Source of the DNA: Candidatus Omnitrophota bacterium
GTDB taxonomy: Bacteria; Omnitrophota; Gorgyraeia; Gorgyraeales; Gorgyraeaceae
DNA length: 5,181 nt
Direction of reading: 5' to 3'
NCBI GenBank assembly: GCA_026387215.1
Contig: JAPLMC010000103.1
Span: 1-5,181 of the forward strand
Positions 1 to 5,181 of the stretch are shown piece by piece (position 1 is the first letter of the stretch; each line of letters starts with the position of its first letter). Below the pieces are notes generated by a model. The model was not told where the DNA came from and searched no databases. It worked only from the letters and a program-made list of their open reading frames with translations. Made by a program: the position numbers and the translations under genes.

Positions 1-1255
1 CAAGAAAAACCTTTTTCTTAGGGTATAGTCTGCCTATTAGAAAACAGCCGCTTGAATAATCATTAAACATATTGCCTTCTAATCCAGATTTCTCCAAAAA
101 ATTCATAGCTTCTTCTGGATAGCTTACCTTACCTAATCCAAACCAGCAATAAGTACTCTGATCTGCATAATGTTTTCCTGTCACAATATCTTTGCCTAAT
201 GCTATCAAATACAAGGCTAATATTATAGATGCGGAATATATAAAAAACTTCTTTAATCTCGGAAATACCGCCTTAAAATCAATATCTTTTAAATATTCAA
301 CAACACAAGGTGCTACTGCAAAGCCATATAGCGGCAGATGTCTCTTGCCGCTTAAAGAAAGATACAACAGTGCTCCGAAAATAATAATATGCGATGAAGA
401 AATAAACCTGCCCCTAAAAATAAAAACAAAAACGCTTATGAGAAGGAAAATACGGTAATAAGGCATTATGCCGAAATTAAGAAATATATCCTTATACACG
501 CTTGGCGACCATTCATTTATAAGACTCATCCCTTTAAATTCTATTATAGGAAAAAAGATTGCGTTGTATCCATAAGGAGTAAACCCGCTTGAAATAATAA
601 GCGCTATGCCAACAAATAAAAGCTTTTTATACTTGTCTCCTGTTATAATAAACTCATTCTTAAAGTTATGCCTTATCTTGCTGTCTATGTATTCGCCTAT
701 AATAAATGCCCAAACTAAAAAAATGCCCATTATAGAAGATCCGTGTAAATTAACCCATAGTATCTGAAGCGGGATTAAAACATATAATAAATTATCTTTT
801 GTAGAGGACAGCAAATATTTATACCTATGTAAAATTAATATAAAAAGCGAGAATAAAAATAAGGAGAAAACAAGAGGCCTTGCCAGGAAAATATTTTGTG
901 AAAAAAGTATGACCAGCAGTGTTAAAAAAACAGCCCATAACCAGCTGTGCTTTCTATATATATTTATAAATAGAAAAACAAACGCAAAAAATATTATTAT
1001 TGCCGAGAAAATTATAAGGCCGCTTGTGCCGGAAAATTTGTAAACAAAATAGAAAATTACCTGCGATAGCCATTGATGGTTAAGCCACTTCTCACCTGCT
1101 TTTGTATAAGAATATTCATCTACCTGCATTATGCGCATATCCTGAACCATTATTTGGCCAGTTTTAATATGCATCCAAGTATCAGCCTCATTTACAGGGC
1201 GTATCAGAAGCAGGGCTAAAATAATAAATGTTAGTGAGATAAGTATATATTTCAT
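1..1255 (-). CDS. Polytopic membrane protein resembling GT-C glycosyltransferases, partial (runs off left edge)
   Basis: From an ATG at 1255 the minus strand stays open for 418 codons to base 1 with no stop, so the C-terminus is missing. I count roughly ten to twelve hydrophobic segments (about residues 2-18, 79-97, 103-118, 125-142, 157-172, 174-188, 210-226, 263-279, 288-300, 338-354). Between the first two segments lies a probably extracytoplasmic loop with D25-T-W27, H29, G33, D46, S49, T51, W57 and H60-Q-W62-L63. That acidic/aromatic layout recalls the first loop of GT-C enzymes such as dolichyl- or polyprenyl-phosphate sugar transferases. Near the right end of the fragment are G303-K-R-H306 and, at 396-418, FNDYSSG...LYPKKKVFL, a block I associate with uncharacterised large bacterial membrane proteins of this kind. 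The gene starts 21 bases after the gpsA stop and has no separate promoter that I can see, so it is probably cotranscribed with gpsA. Its SD is weak (AGAAAAC before ATG). Coding and membrane location are secure; glycosyltransferase activity is inference. Confidence 0.85.
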   Translation of the reverse strand, partial: MKYILISLTFIILALLLIRPVNEADTWMHIKTGQIMVQDMRIMQVDEYSYTKAGEKWLNHQWLSQVIFYFVYKFSGTSGLIIFSAIIIFFAFVFLFINIYRKHSWLWAVFLTLLVILFSQNIFLARPLVFSLFLFSLFILILHRYKYLLSSTKDNLLYVLIPLQILWVNLHGSSIMGIFLVWAFIIGEYIDSKIRHNFKNEFIITGDKYKKLLFVGIALIISSGFTPYGYNAIFFPIIEFKGMSLINEWSPSVYKDIFLNFGIMPYYRIFLLISVFVFIFRGRFISSSHIIIFGALLYLSLSGKRHLPLYGFAVAPCVVEYLKDIDFKAVFPRLKKFFIYSASIILALYLIALGKDIVTGKHYADQSTYCWFGLGKVSYPEEAMNFLEKSGLEGNMFNDYSSGCFLIGRLYPKKKVFL

Positions 1256-1276
1256 GTTTTCTATTTTTTGAGGATT

Positions 1277-2266
1277 TTATTCAGACTTTGGCTCTCTTGT
1301 CATTAACTCGTTGACTGCCAAAAGTGGAGATTTGTTTTCAAATAAAACAGCATACACCTGCCTGGTAATAGGTAATTCTATATTATATTTTTTGCCTAGT
1401 TCTACTGCGGCACGAGAAGTCCACGCGCCCTCTATTTCCATAACGCTTTTATTTAAGAGGCTCTCCGGTTTATTGCCTTTCCCAATTTCTTCGCCAAATC
1501 TATGATTTCTGCCTTCCAAGCTCACACAAGTAGTGATCATATCTCCAAGACCACTCAAACCCTGAAAAGTATCACTGAATGCGCCCATCGCCAAACCAAG
1601 GCGAGTCATTTCCGTCAAGCCCCTCGTAAGTATAGCTGCTTTTGTATTTGCCCCAAAACCCAAACCGTCTGAAATACCTGAAGCAATCGCTATTACATTT
1701 TTAAAAGCTCCACCAAGCTCTACGCCTATTACATCTTTATTAGTGTAGACTCTGAAACGTTCTGTCCTAAATATGTCGCTGATCTTTCTACAAAATATTT
1801 CATTCTCTGAAGCGACAACTACAGCTGTAGGAATTCCGCGGCTAACTTCAGGAGCAATGCTTGGCCCTGATAAAACAGCTATTTCTATGTCCCCCAAAAC
1901 TTCTTTGGCAATCTCGCTCATTCTCTTCAGAGACTTTTCTTCTATGCCCTTTACAACGCTTACGAAACCTGCCTGCGACTCTTTTAATATTTTCTTATTT
2001 TTTGTAATCACATCTCTTAAGAAACGTGACGGAATTGCAAGAATTATAATGTCAGCGCCTTCGCACGCAGAATATATCTCGCTTGTAAGCTGAATAGTTT
2101 TCGGAACTTTAAAATCAGGTAGGAATTTTTTATTCTCTCCGGCTTTTTTTATAGCCTCTATATCTTCTTTGAAAGCGCCCCAGAGCCATACGTCCAGCCC
2201 CTTATTTTTCAATAAAATAGCTAACGCAGTACCCCAACCCCCATCACCCAAAACCGATATCTTCAC
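1277..2266 (-). CDS. gpsA: Glycerol-3-phosphate dehydrogenase [NAD(P)+], GTG start
   Basis: Cytosolic enzyme that reduces dihydroxyacetone phosphate to sn-glycerol-3-phosphate, the backbone precursor of membrane phospholipids. The 329-residue product is full length for the family. It opens with a Rossmann dinucleotide loop (G7-D-G-G-W-G12). It then shows VVKGIE with K106, a conserved SGPSIAPEV block (133-141), the probable catalytic lysine K189 in GAFKN, the substrate-site run GANTKAAILTRG (about 205-216), GLSGLGD (236-242) and N254-H-R256. All expected landmarks are present. I choose the GTG at 2266, not the ATG at 2284. AGGAGG lies 4 bases before the GTG, the protein then begins MKISVLG as is typical of GpsA, and the upstream promoter predicts a transcript starting near 2281, after the ATG. 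In many bacteria gpsA sits beside plsY, but plsY is absent here. The next gene follows after 21 bases. Confidence 0.97.
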   Translation of the reverse strand: MKISVLGDGGWGTALAILLKNKGLDVWLWGAFKEDIEAIKKAGENKKFLPDFKVPKTIQLTSEIYSACEGADIIILAIPSRFLRDVITKNKKILKESQAGFVSVVKGIEEKSLKRMSEIAKEVLGDIEIAVLSGPSIAPEVSRGIPTAVVVASENEIFCRKISDIFRTERFRVYTNKDVIGVELGGAFKNVIAIASGISDGLGFGANTKAAILTRGLTEMTRLGLAMGAFSDTFQGLSGLGDMITTCVSLEGRNHRFGEEIGKGNKPESLLNKSVMEIEGAWTSRAAVELGKKYNIELPITRQVYAVLFENKSPLLAVNELMTREPKSE

Positions 2267-2270
2267 GTAA

Positions 2271-2276
2271 CCTCCT
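2271..2276 (-). promoter_or_regulatory. Shine-Dalgarno AGGAGG deciding the gpsA GTG start
   Basis: AGGAGG on the minus strand, 4 bases (TTAC) before the GTG at 2266-2264. It lies inside the codons that the longer ATG reading would use, which argues that those codons are untranslated leader. Confidence 0.85.
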
Positions 2277-2287
2277 GAATCCATTTA

Positions 2288-2316
2288 AGTTTATCATATA
2301 CCAACAAGCTAGTCAA
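2288..2316 (-). promoter_or_regulatory. Sigma-70-type promoter of gpsA
   Basis: On the minus strand, -35 TTGACT (2316-2311) is separated by 17 bases from -10 TAAACT (2293-2288), preceded by TGA, which gives an extended -10. The predicted transcription start is near 2281, leaving a leader of only about 15 bases that holds the AGGAGG. The -35 touches the end of the inverted repeat at 2316-2357, so a protein bound there could affect polymerase access. The promoter sits just downstream of a strong terminator, so gpsA appears to be transcribed independently of the lspA side. Confidence 0.75.
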
Positions 2317-2357
2317 TAAACTTGACAAATTAACAATGACGGTTTTGTCAAGTTTAT
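2316..2357. repeat. Perfect 14-bp inverted repeat upstream of the gpsA promoter
   Basis: ATAAACTTGACAAA (2316-2329) and its exact reverse complement TTTGTCAAGTTTAT (2344-2357) flank a 14-base spacer. Neither strand has a U-tract after the repeat, so it does not look like a terminator. It abuts the gpsA -35 box (sharing base 2316) and lies directly after the terminator. An operator for a dimeric or tetrameric regulator is the simplest reading; a scar of a small mobile element is also possible. Each arm contains TTGACA, but neither is followed by a -10 at workable spacing. Confidence 0.7.
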
Positions 2358-2360
2358 AAT

Positions 2361-2400
2361 AAAAAACCCCGACCTTTTAAATATCGAAAAGGTCGGGGTT
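2361..2400 (-). terminator. Rho-independent terminator after the interrupted gene
   Basis: On the minus strand AACCCCGACCTTTT (2400-2387) pairs perfectly over 14 bp with AAAAGGTCGGGGTT (2378-2365) around an 8-base loop. With the last stem bases it gives a run of six T, then ATT. The opposite strand has no U-tract (ACCAAG follows the stem), so the terminator works leftward only. It ends transcripts from the promoter at 2873-2901 and any readthrough from the ileS-lspA block. Confidence 0.93.
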
Positions 2401-2401
2401 A

Positions 2402-2418
2402 CCAAGAAAAAAACTTGG
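2402..2418 (-). other. Small hairpin between the gene end and the terminator
   Basis: CCAAG and CTTGG flank seven T on the minus strand, forming a 5-bp stem in the 3' untranslated region just before the main terminator. It may help pausing or RNA stability, or be incidental. Bases 2428-2436, nearer the coding end, read GGGAGGTGG, a strong SD-like sequence with no usable start codon after it. Confidence 0.35.
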
Positions 2419-2441
2419 AACGATAGAACCACCTCCCTGCG

Positions 2442-2801
2442 TTAAGATTGTGTGTGTACAAAATCCACTTCAAAAGAATGTTTAAATACTACTGAATAAA
2501 TATCAAAACCAGATACTGCGTACAACCTGCCAACTATATCGCATATAAACATATCTTTACCAAGTTTTGTATCATGTTTTTTAATAACAAAGATGTGTCT
2601 TTTATTGGCATTAAGGCCAATAGTCTTTTTCCATTCCGCCATCTCTTCCAGAGTTTTAAATTTATTTTGGTTGCCTAATATATAGGTAGAGTGCCTCTGA
2701 GTTGTAGTAGTAATCCCATTAATATTAACTGTTTCAGATACATAAAGATCTTTCCTTTTTTTTTTTTTTTAGGTTATATCTTTAAATAGCAGCTCTTTCA
2801 T
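2442..2801 (-). pseudogene. Unrecognised 119-codon gene interrupted by an in-frame TAA next to an A15 tract
   Basis: An ATG at 2801 with AAGGGG 5 bases upstream begins MKELLFKDIT and then meets TAA at codon 11 (2771-2769). The next bases are the rest of an A15 run. The same frame continues without a stop as KKKKRKDLYVSETVNING and on to residue 119, ending at TAA 2444-2442. Residues 54-119 follow the first later ATG (2642); between the stop and that ATG the frame has no ATG, GTG or TTG. The ATG at 2642 has GGAAGAG directly against it and lacks proper SD spacing. The product is basic, soluble-looking and rich in Thr, Asn and aromatic residues; I see no signal peptide or membrane span. I do not recognise the family. 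A strong promoter and terminator frame the gene exactly, which suggests the unit was, or is, expressed. The stop could be a real nonsense mutation, an assembly error at the homopolymer, or a genuine 10-codon leader peptide before a shorter product. Confidence 0.6.
2756..2770. repeat. 15-base homopolymer (T15 on +, A15 in the coding strand)
   Basis: Fifteen identical bases lie inside the frame of the interrupted gene, directly after the T of its premature TAA. Runs of this length slip during replication, transcription and sequencing. A length change alone would not remove the stop, because the TAA starts with the T upstream of the run. Confidence 0.95.
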
Positions 2802-2806
2802 TTTAA

Positions 2807-2812
2807 CCCCTT
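2807..2812 (-). promoter_or_regulatory. Shine-Dalgarno of the interrupted gene
   Basis: AAGGGG on the minus strand, 5 bases before the ATG at 2801. It supports initiation at that ATG even though only ten codons follow before the stop. GGTTA (2808-2804), which includes two SD bases, could pair with TAACC (2776-2772) at the end of the ten-codon frame, a weak 5-bp helix. Confidence 0.65.
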
Positions 2813-2828
2813 AAAACTTTTTAAATCT

Positions 2829-2914
2829 ATTTACTTAACTAATAAAAAAATATATTTTTCTTTCTTAATTAAAGTATACCATATGTTTTTAATTCTGTCA
2901 AATTTACTTAACTA
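2829..2914 (-). repeat. Two direct copies of a 13-bp repeat flanking a promoter
   Basis: TAGTTAAGTAAAT occurs on the minus strand at 2914-2902, directly against the upstream edge of the -35 box, and again at 2841-2829 in the untranslated leader. The copies are 73 bp apart start to start, close to seven helical turns. The arrangement would suit a repressor that bridges the promoter, but the surroundings are very AT-rich, so coincidence is possible. Confidence 0.5.
2873..2901 (-). promoter_or_regulatory. Strong sigma-70-type promoter of the interrupted gene
   Basis: On the minus strand, consensus -35 TTGACA (2901-2896) lies 17 bases from -10 TATACT (2878-2873), with TGG before the -10 as an extended element. 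Predicted transcription starts near 2866, giving a leader of about 65 bases before the ATG at 2801. It is the best promoter in the window. No good terminator separates it from lspA, so upstream readthrough may add to its output. Confidence 0.85.
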
Positions 2915-2940
2915 TCACAACTGTATAGACTAACCAAAGA

Positions 2941-3468
2941 TTATTTAGTAGGTTGATTTTGGTATTTTTTGGTAAAAGAAAGGATAAGTAACGCGGTTCC
3001 TACTGTGATAGATGAGTCTGCAATATTAAAAACAGGCCATATCCTAAAATCAATAAAATCAATGACATACATTAGCCTGACCCTGTCTATTAGATTGCCC
3101 AGAGCTCCTGACATTATAAGAATAAGGCCAAAATTGCGAATAAAACTGTCCAAAAATTCTCCATTTCTAATAGTCTTTATAAGAATAAATCCTATTATTA
3201 CTGCTGCAATTATTGATATTGCTATAAAAAAGTAAACATTATTCTTAAAAATTCCGAAAGCTGCGCCTGTATTTTTTACAAACGTGATGTGCAGAACATT
3301 TTTTATTATAGGTATGGACTGGCCCAGATATAGCTTTGAAGAAATAACTACCTTGGTAACTTGATCTATTGAAAGAATTAAAAAAATGGAAAGAATGCTT
3401 ACGATACTACTTATTCTTTTCTTCTTTTGACTTGCATTGTATACAATATTTAGCATATGGGACAGCAT
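2941..3468 (-). CDS. lspA: Lipoprotein signal peptidase (signal peptidase II)
   Basis: Inner-membrane aspartyl protease that cuts the signal peptide from prolipoproteins just before the diacylglyceryl-cysteine, after Lgt acts. The 175-residue reading has the expected four membrane spans (about 20-38, 77-97, 113-126, 152-166) and the family blocks: D35-Q-V-T-K39, N66-T-G-A-A-F-G72, G121-A-L-G-N-L-I-D128-R and F147-N-I-A-D151. D128 and D151 match the catalytic pair; N66, N125 and A150 match conserved positions around the active site. The start is uncertain. ATG at 3468 or 3456 would overlap the upstream coding end by 62 or 50 bases, neither has an SD, and no ATG, GTG or TTG follows before the first span. 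Part of the basic N-terminal stretch may therefore be untranslated if a rare ATA, ATC or ATT start is used. It forms the last gene of the ileS block. Confidence 0.95.
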   Translation of the reverse strand: MLSHMLNIVYNASQKKKRISSIVSILSIFLILSIDQVTKVVISSKLYLGQSIPIIKNVLHITFVKNTGAAFGIFKNNVYFFIAISIIAAVIIGFILIKTIRNGEFLDSFIRNFGLILIMSGALGNLIDRVRLMYVIDFIDFRIWPVFNIADSSITVGTALLILSFTKKYQNQPTK

Positions 3469-3778
3469 TAAGGCGTTTTTGAGGTATCTTTTTGCCGCAA
3501 GAAATGCATTTTCCGAAGCTACCCTCTTCCATGCGCTTCAATGCATCGTCAATCTCATATACGATCTCCTGTACTTCTCCGGCAATATTCAGACTCAGCT
3601 CTCTATCATAACTGTCGCTTGCCATATCTGCCATATGAAGACTATACCCGGAAAGATCTCCTGATGATTCTTTTTGGGATTTAAGATTCTCTTTAGCTAT
3701 ATGGCTTATATCACCTGCTACACCTTCTCTTACTTTTATCAGAAGTTTTTTGTATTTTAACAGCTCCTGCTTGGTCAT
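3407..3778 (-). CDS. DksA/TraR-family zinc-finger transcriptional regulator
   Basis: A 123-residue member of the DksA/TraR family, whose proteins insert a coiled coil into the RNA polymerase secondary channel and alter initiation, often together with ppGpp. The sequence shows a charged helical N-terminus (about 1-30), an acidic segment HMADMASDSYDRE (48-60) at the place of the coiled-coil tip, a second helix (about 64-87) and a C4 zinc finger with C91-x2-C94-x17-C112-x2-C115. The ATG at 3778 is chosen over one at 3811: it gives ATGA overlap with the ileS stop, GGAGG lies at 3793-3789 (10-base spacing), and the family-like sequence begins at MTKQELL. Position between ileS and lspA suggests coupled translation. 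From memory, Chlamydia also has a dksA-like gene next to lspA. Whether it binds polymerase as DksA does is inferred from family membership. Confidence 0.92.
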   Translation of the reverse strand: MTKQELLKYKKLLIKVREGVAGDISHIAKENLKSQKESSGDLSGYSLHMADMASDSYDRELSLNIAGEVQEIVYEIDDALKRMEEGSFGKCISCGKKIPQKRLNAVPYAKYCIQCKSKEEKNK

Positions 3779-5181
3779 TCTATTTTTTCCTCCGTTACAA
3801 CACCAGTGCATCTTTCACAAAGTGTTGGATTGCATTCATCTTTTCCCACTAACGCACTCCAGTTCCAACAACGGCTGCATTTTTTGCCATCTGCCTTCGA
3901 GACTTGGATATCCAGCTTATCTCCTGTTGCAAGCACTACCTGTGAAACTATAAATATATAACGTAAAATCTCTGAGTACTTGTTTAAAAAATCGTATTCT
4001 TCTTTGGAGCTTGTAACAAGCGATACCTTTGCTTCAAGCGGACTGCCTATTAACTTCGCAATCCTTTTTTCTTCAAGGGCTTTTAAAACTTCCTCTCTTA
4101 AATTTATCAACCGCTGCCATCTGGCCTCAAGTTCAAAGTTAATTAAACCGTTTTCTACCTTTGGCCAATCTGCCAAATGCACTGAGCTCTCTTTATTAAA
4201 ATATCCCCATATCTCTTCTGCGGTAAATGGAGTTACGGGAGCCATAAGCCTGGTAAGAACGCTCAATATTTTATAAAGAACTGTTTGGCCGGACCGTCTT
4301 TCATTTGATCTAGCTCCAAAAGTATACAACCTATCCTTTAAAATATCAAGATAAAAATTTGACATATCAAGAATACAGAATTTATAGATAGAGCTTGTAG
4401 CTTCATGAAACATGAAACGCTCGAAAGAATCAGTCACCTCTTTAAGCGTAGAATTCAGCCTGGAAAGAGCCCACCTGTCTATCTCAAGAAGGTCTTTGTC
4501 GGCCACGCTGTCTTTTTTTAAGTCAAAATCATAGAGGTTGCCGAGAAGATATTTCGCAGTATTCCTGAACTTACGATACGCCTCTACTGTGCGGTCTAAA
4601 ATTTCCTCTGAAATCCTTACATCGTCAAAATAAGACGACGAGCTCGCCCAGAGTCTTAGGACATCCGCGCCTTTTTTAGAAATCACTTCCTGCGGGCTCA
4701 TCACATTCCCGGCTGACTTGGACATTTTTTTGCCAACACCATCCACTACAAAGCCGTGGGTAAGCACATTTTTAAATGGGGAGGTTTTTTCAACTCCCAT
4801 GCCAATTAAAATAGACGTCTGGAACCATCCTCGATGCTGATCGCTACCTTCCAAATACAGATCCGCGGGAAAGCTAAGGTCTTTATTTATTCTAAGAACC
4901 CCCTGATGACTTGCGCCTGATTCAAACCAAACATCAAGGATATCTGTTTCTTTATTAAATTCCCCATGGCCACATTTTTTACATTTGAAGCCGTCCGGAA
5001 CAAAACTTTTTGCCGGCTTCTCAAACCATGAATCAGAACCTTTCGCGCCAAAAATTTCTTCTATCTTTTTCATCACGCCATCGTCTATTATTTCTAAATT
5101 ACATGATGCACAATATAAAATAGGCACAGGCACACCCCAGTAGCGCTGCCTTGAAAGGCACCAGTCAGGCCTAAGCTCTAC
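3775..5181 (-). CDS. ileS: Isoleucyl-tRNA synthetase, C-terminal half (runs off right edge)
   Basis: Class I aminoacyl-tRNA synthetase that charges tRNA-Ile. The window holds 468 residues plus the TGA stop; the N-terminus with the HIGH motif and most of the editing domain lies beyond the right edge, about half of a normal protein. In fragment numbering: S10-R-Q-R-Y-W-G16 after the editing insertion; cysteine pairs C24/C27 and C67/C70 that look like a zinc knuckle; DILDVWFESGASH (80-92); HRGWFQ from 116; the ATP-binding loop K152-M-S-K-S156; an anticodon-binding helical domain from about 236; and a C-terminal C4 zinc finger (C435, C438, C455, C458). The frame is open to base 5181, so a GTG at 5133 is internal and not a start. 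The stop overlaps the ATG of the next gene by ATGA. The zinc-finger end marks a bacterial-type enzyme. Confidence 0.98.
   Translation of the reverse strand, partial: VELRPDWCLSRQRYWGVPVPILYCASCNLEIIDDGVMKKIEEIFGAKGSDSWFEKPAKSFVPDGFKCKKCGHGEFNKETDILDVWFESGASHQGVLRINKDLSFPADLYLEGSDQHRGWFQTSILIGMGVEKTSPFKNVLTHGFVVDGVGKKMSKSAGNVMSPQEVISKKGADVLRLWASSSSYFDDVRISEEILDRTVEAYRKFRNTAKYLLGNLYDFDLKKDSVADKDLLEIDRWALSRLNSTLKEVTDSFERFMFHEATSSIYKFCILDMSNFYLDILKDRLYTFGARSNERRSGQTVLYKILSVLTRLMAPVTPFTAEEIWGYFNKESSVHLADWPKVENGLINFELEARWQRLINLREEVLKALEEKRIAKLIGSPLEAKVSLVTSSKEEYDFLNKYSEILRYIFIVSQVVLATGDKLDIQVSKADGKKCSRCWNWSALVGKDECNPTLCERCTGVVTEEKIE

Noticed and set aside
192..458. An 88-codon plus-strand frame, and similar plus-strand frames elsewhere
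   Set aside because: They lie opposite clear minus-strand genes, lack SD sequences and have no family-like features.
2322..2360. A plus-strand promoter with TTGACA and TATAAT
   Set aside because: The spacing is 27 bases, too long for sigma-70, and there is no plus-strand gene downstream.
2401..2436. A preQ1-I-like riboswitch, because of GGTTCTATC near a hairpin
   Set aside because: The matching CCTC partner strand and the A-rich tail are missing, and the element lies after a gene, not before gpsA's own transcription start.
2675..2743. A 22-codon frame (MYLKQLILMGLLLQL...) after GGAAAG on the minus strand
   Set aside because: It is short and out of frame with the longer protein-like frame covering the same bases; probably a shadow.
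2756..2770. Phase-variable contingency locus or programmed slippage on A15
   Set aside because: The only SD-supported start is in the frame that hits TAA before the tract, and the other two frames entering the tract are closed upstream with no start. Length changes would not switch the gene on.
2769..2771. Recoding of TAA as a sense codon
   Set aside because: TAA ends both gpsA and lspA in this window, so code reassignment does not fit.
2901..2943. A terminator directly after lspA
   Set aside because: Only a weak bulged stem without a U-tract is visible.

Overview
The window is AT-rich bacterial chromosome with every supported gene on the minus strand, so it reads from right to left. The gene set (ileS, a TraR/DksA-type zinc-finger regulator, lspA, gpsA and a large multi-pass membrane protein) is housekeeping, and no phage, IS or CRISPR signature is visible. 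Minus-strand promoters resemble sigma-70 consensus with TGn-extended -10 boxes. The ileS / DksA-like / lspA order and the sequence of the DksA-like protein suggest an uncultured-type lineage near the PVC bacteria (an Omnitrophota-like organism is my guess). This taxonomy is weak inference. TAA, TAG and TGA all end genes here, so the standard bacterial code applies.

Right block (5181 to 2941): the C-terminal half of ileS runs in from the right edge. Its TGA stop overlaps the ATG of a DksA/TraR-like protein (ATGA), and that gene's end overlaps the start of lspA. This is a compact, probably translationally coupled operon. lspA has no convincing start with a Shine-Dalgarno (SD) sequence.

Middle block (2940 to 2267): this is the most unusual part. 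A strong extended -10 promoter, flanked by two copies of a 13-bp direct repeat, drives an unrecognised gene of about 119 codons. That gene has a good SD and ATG but an in-frame TAA at codon 11, directly followed by an A15 homopolymer on the coding strand. The same frame then continues as protein-like sequence for over 100 codons. A textbook rho-independent terminator follows. Next come a perfect 14-bp inverted repeat and the gpsA promoter, which abuts that repeat.

Left block (2266 to 1): gpsA makes glycerol-3-phosphate for phospholipid synthesis. Its true start is best placed at a GTG with an AGGAGG SD, because the promoter's predicted transcription start lies downstream of the longer ATG alternative. 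Twenty-one bases after gpsA begins a polytopic membrane protein resembling GT-C glycosyltransferases, which stays open through the left edge.

Taken together, the genes serve protein synthesis (ileS), transcription control (DksA-like), lipoprotein maturation (lspA), membrane lipid precursor synthesis (gpsA) and perhaps envelope glycosylation (left-edge gene). The interrupted middle gene is the only candidate for something undescribed, and the evidence for a new system is thin.
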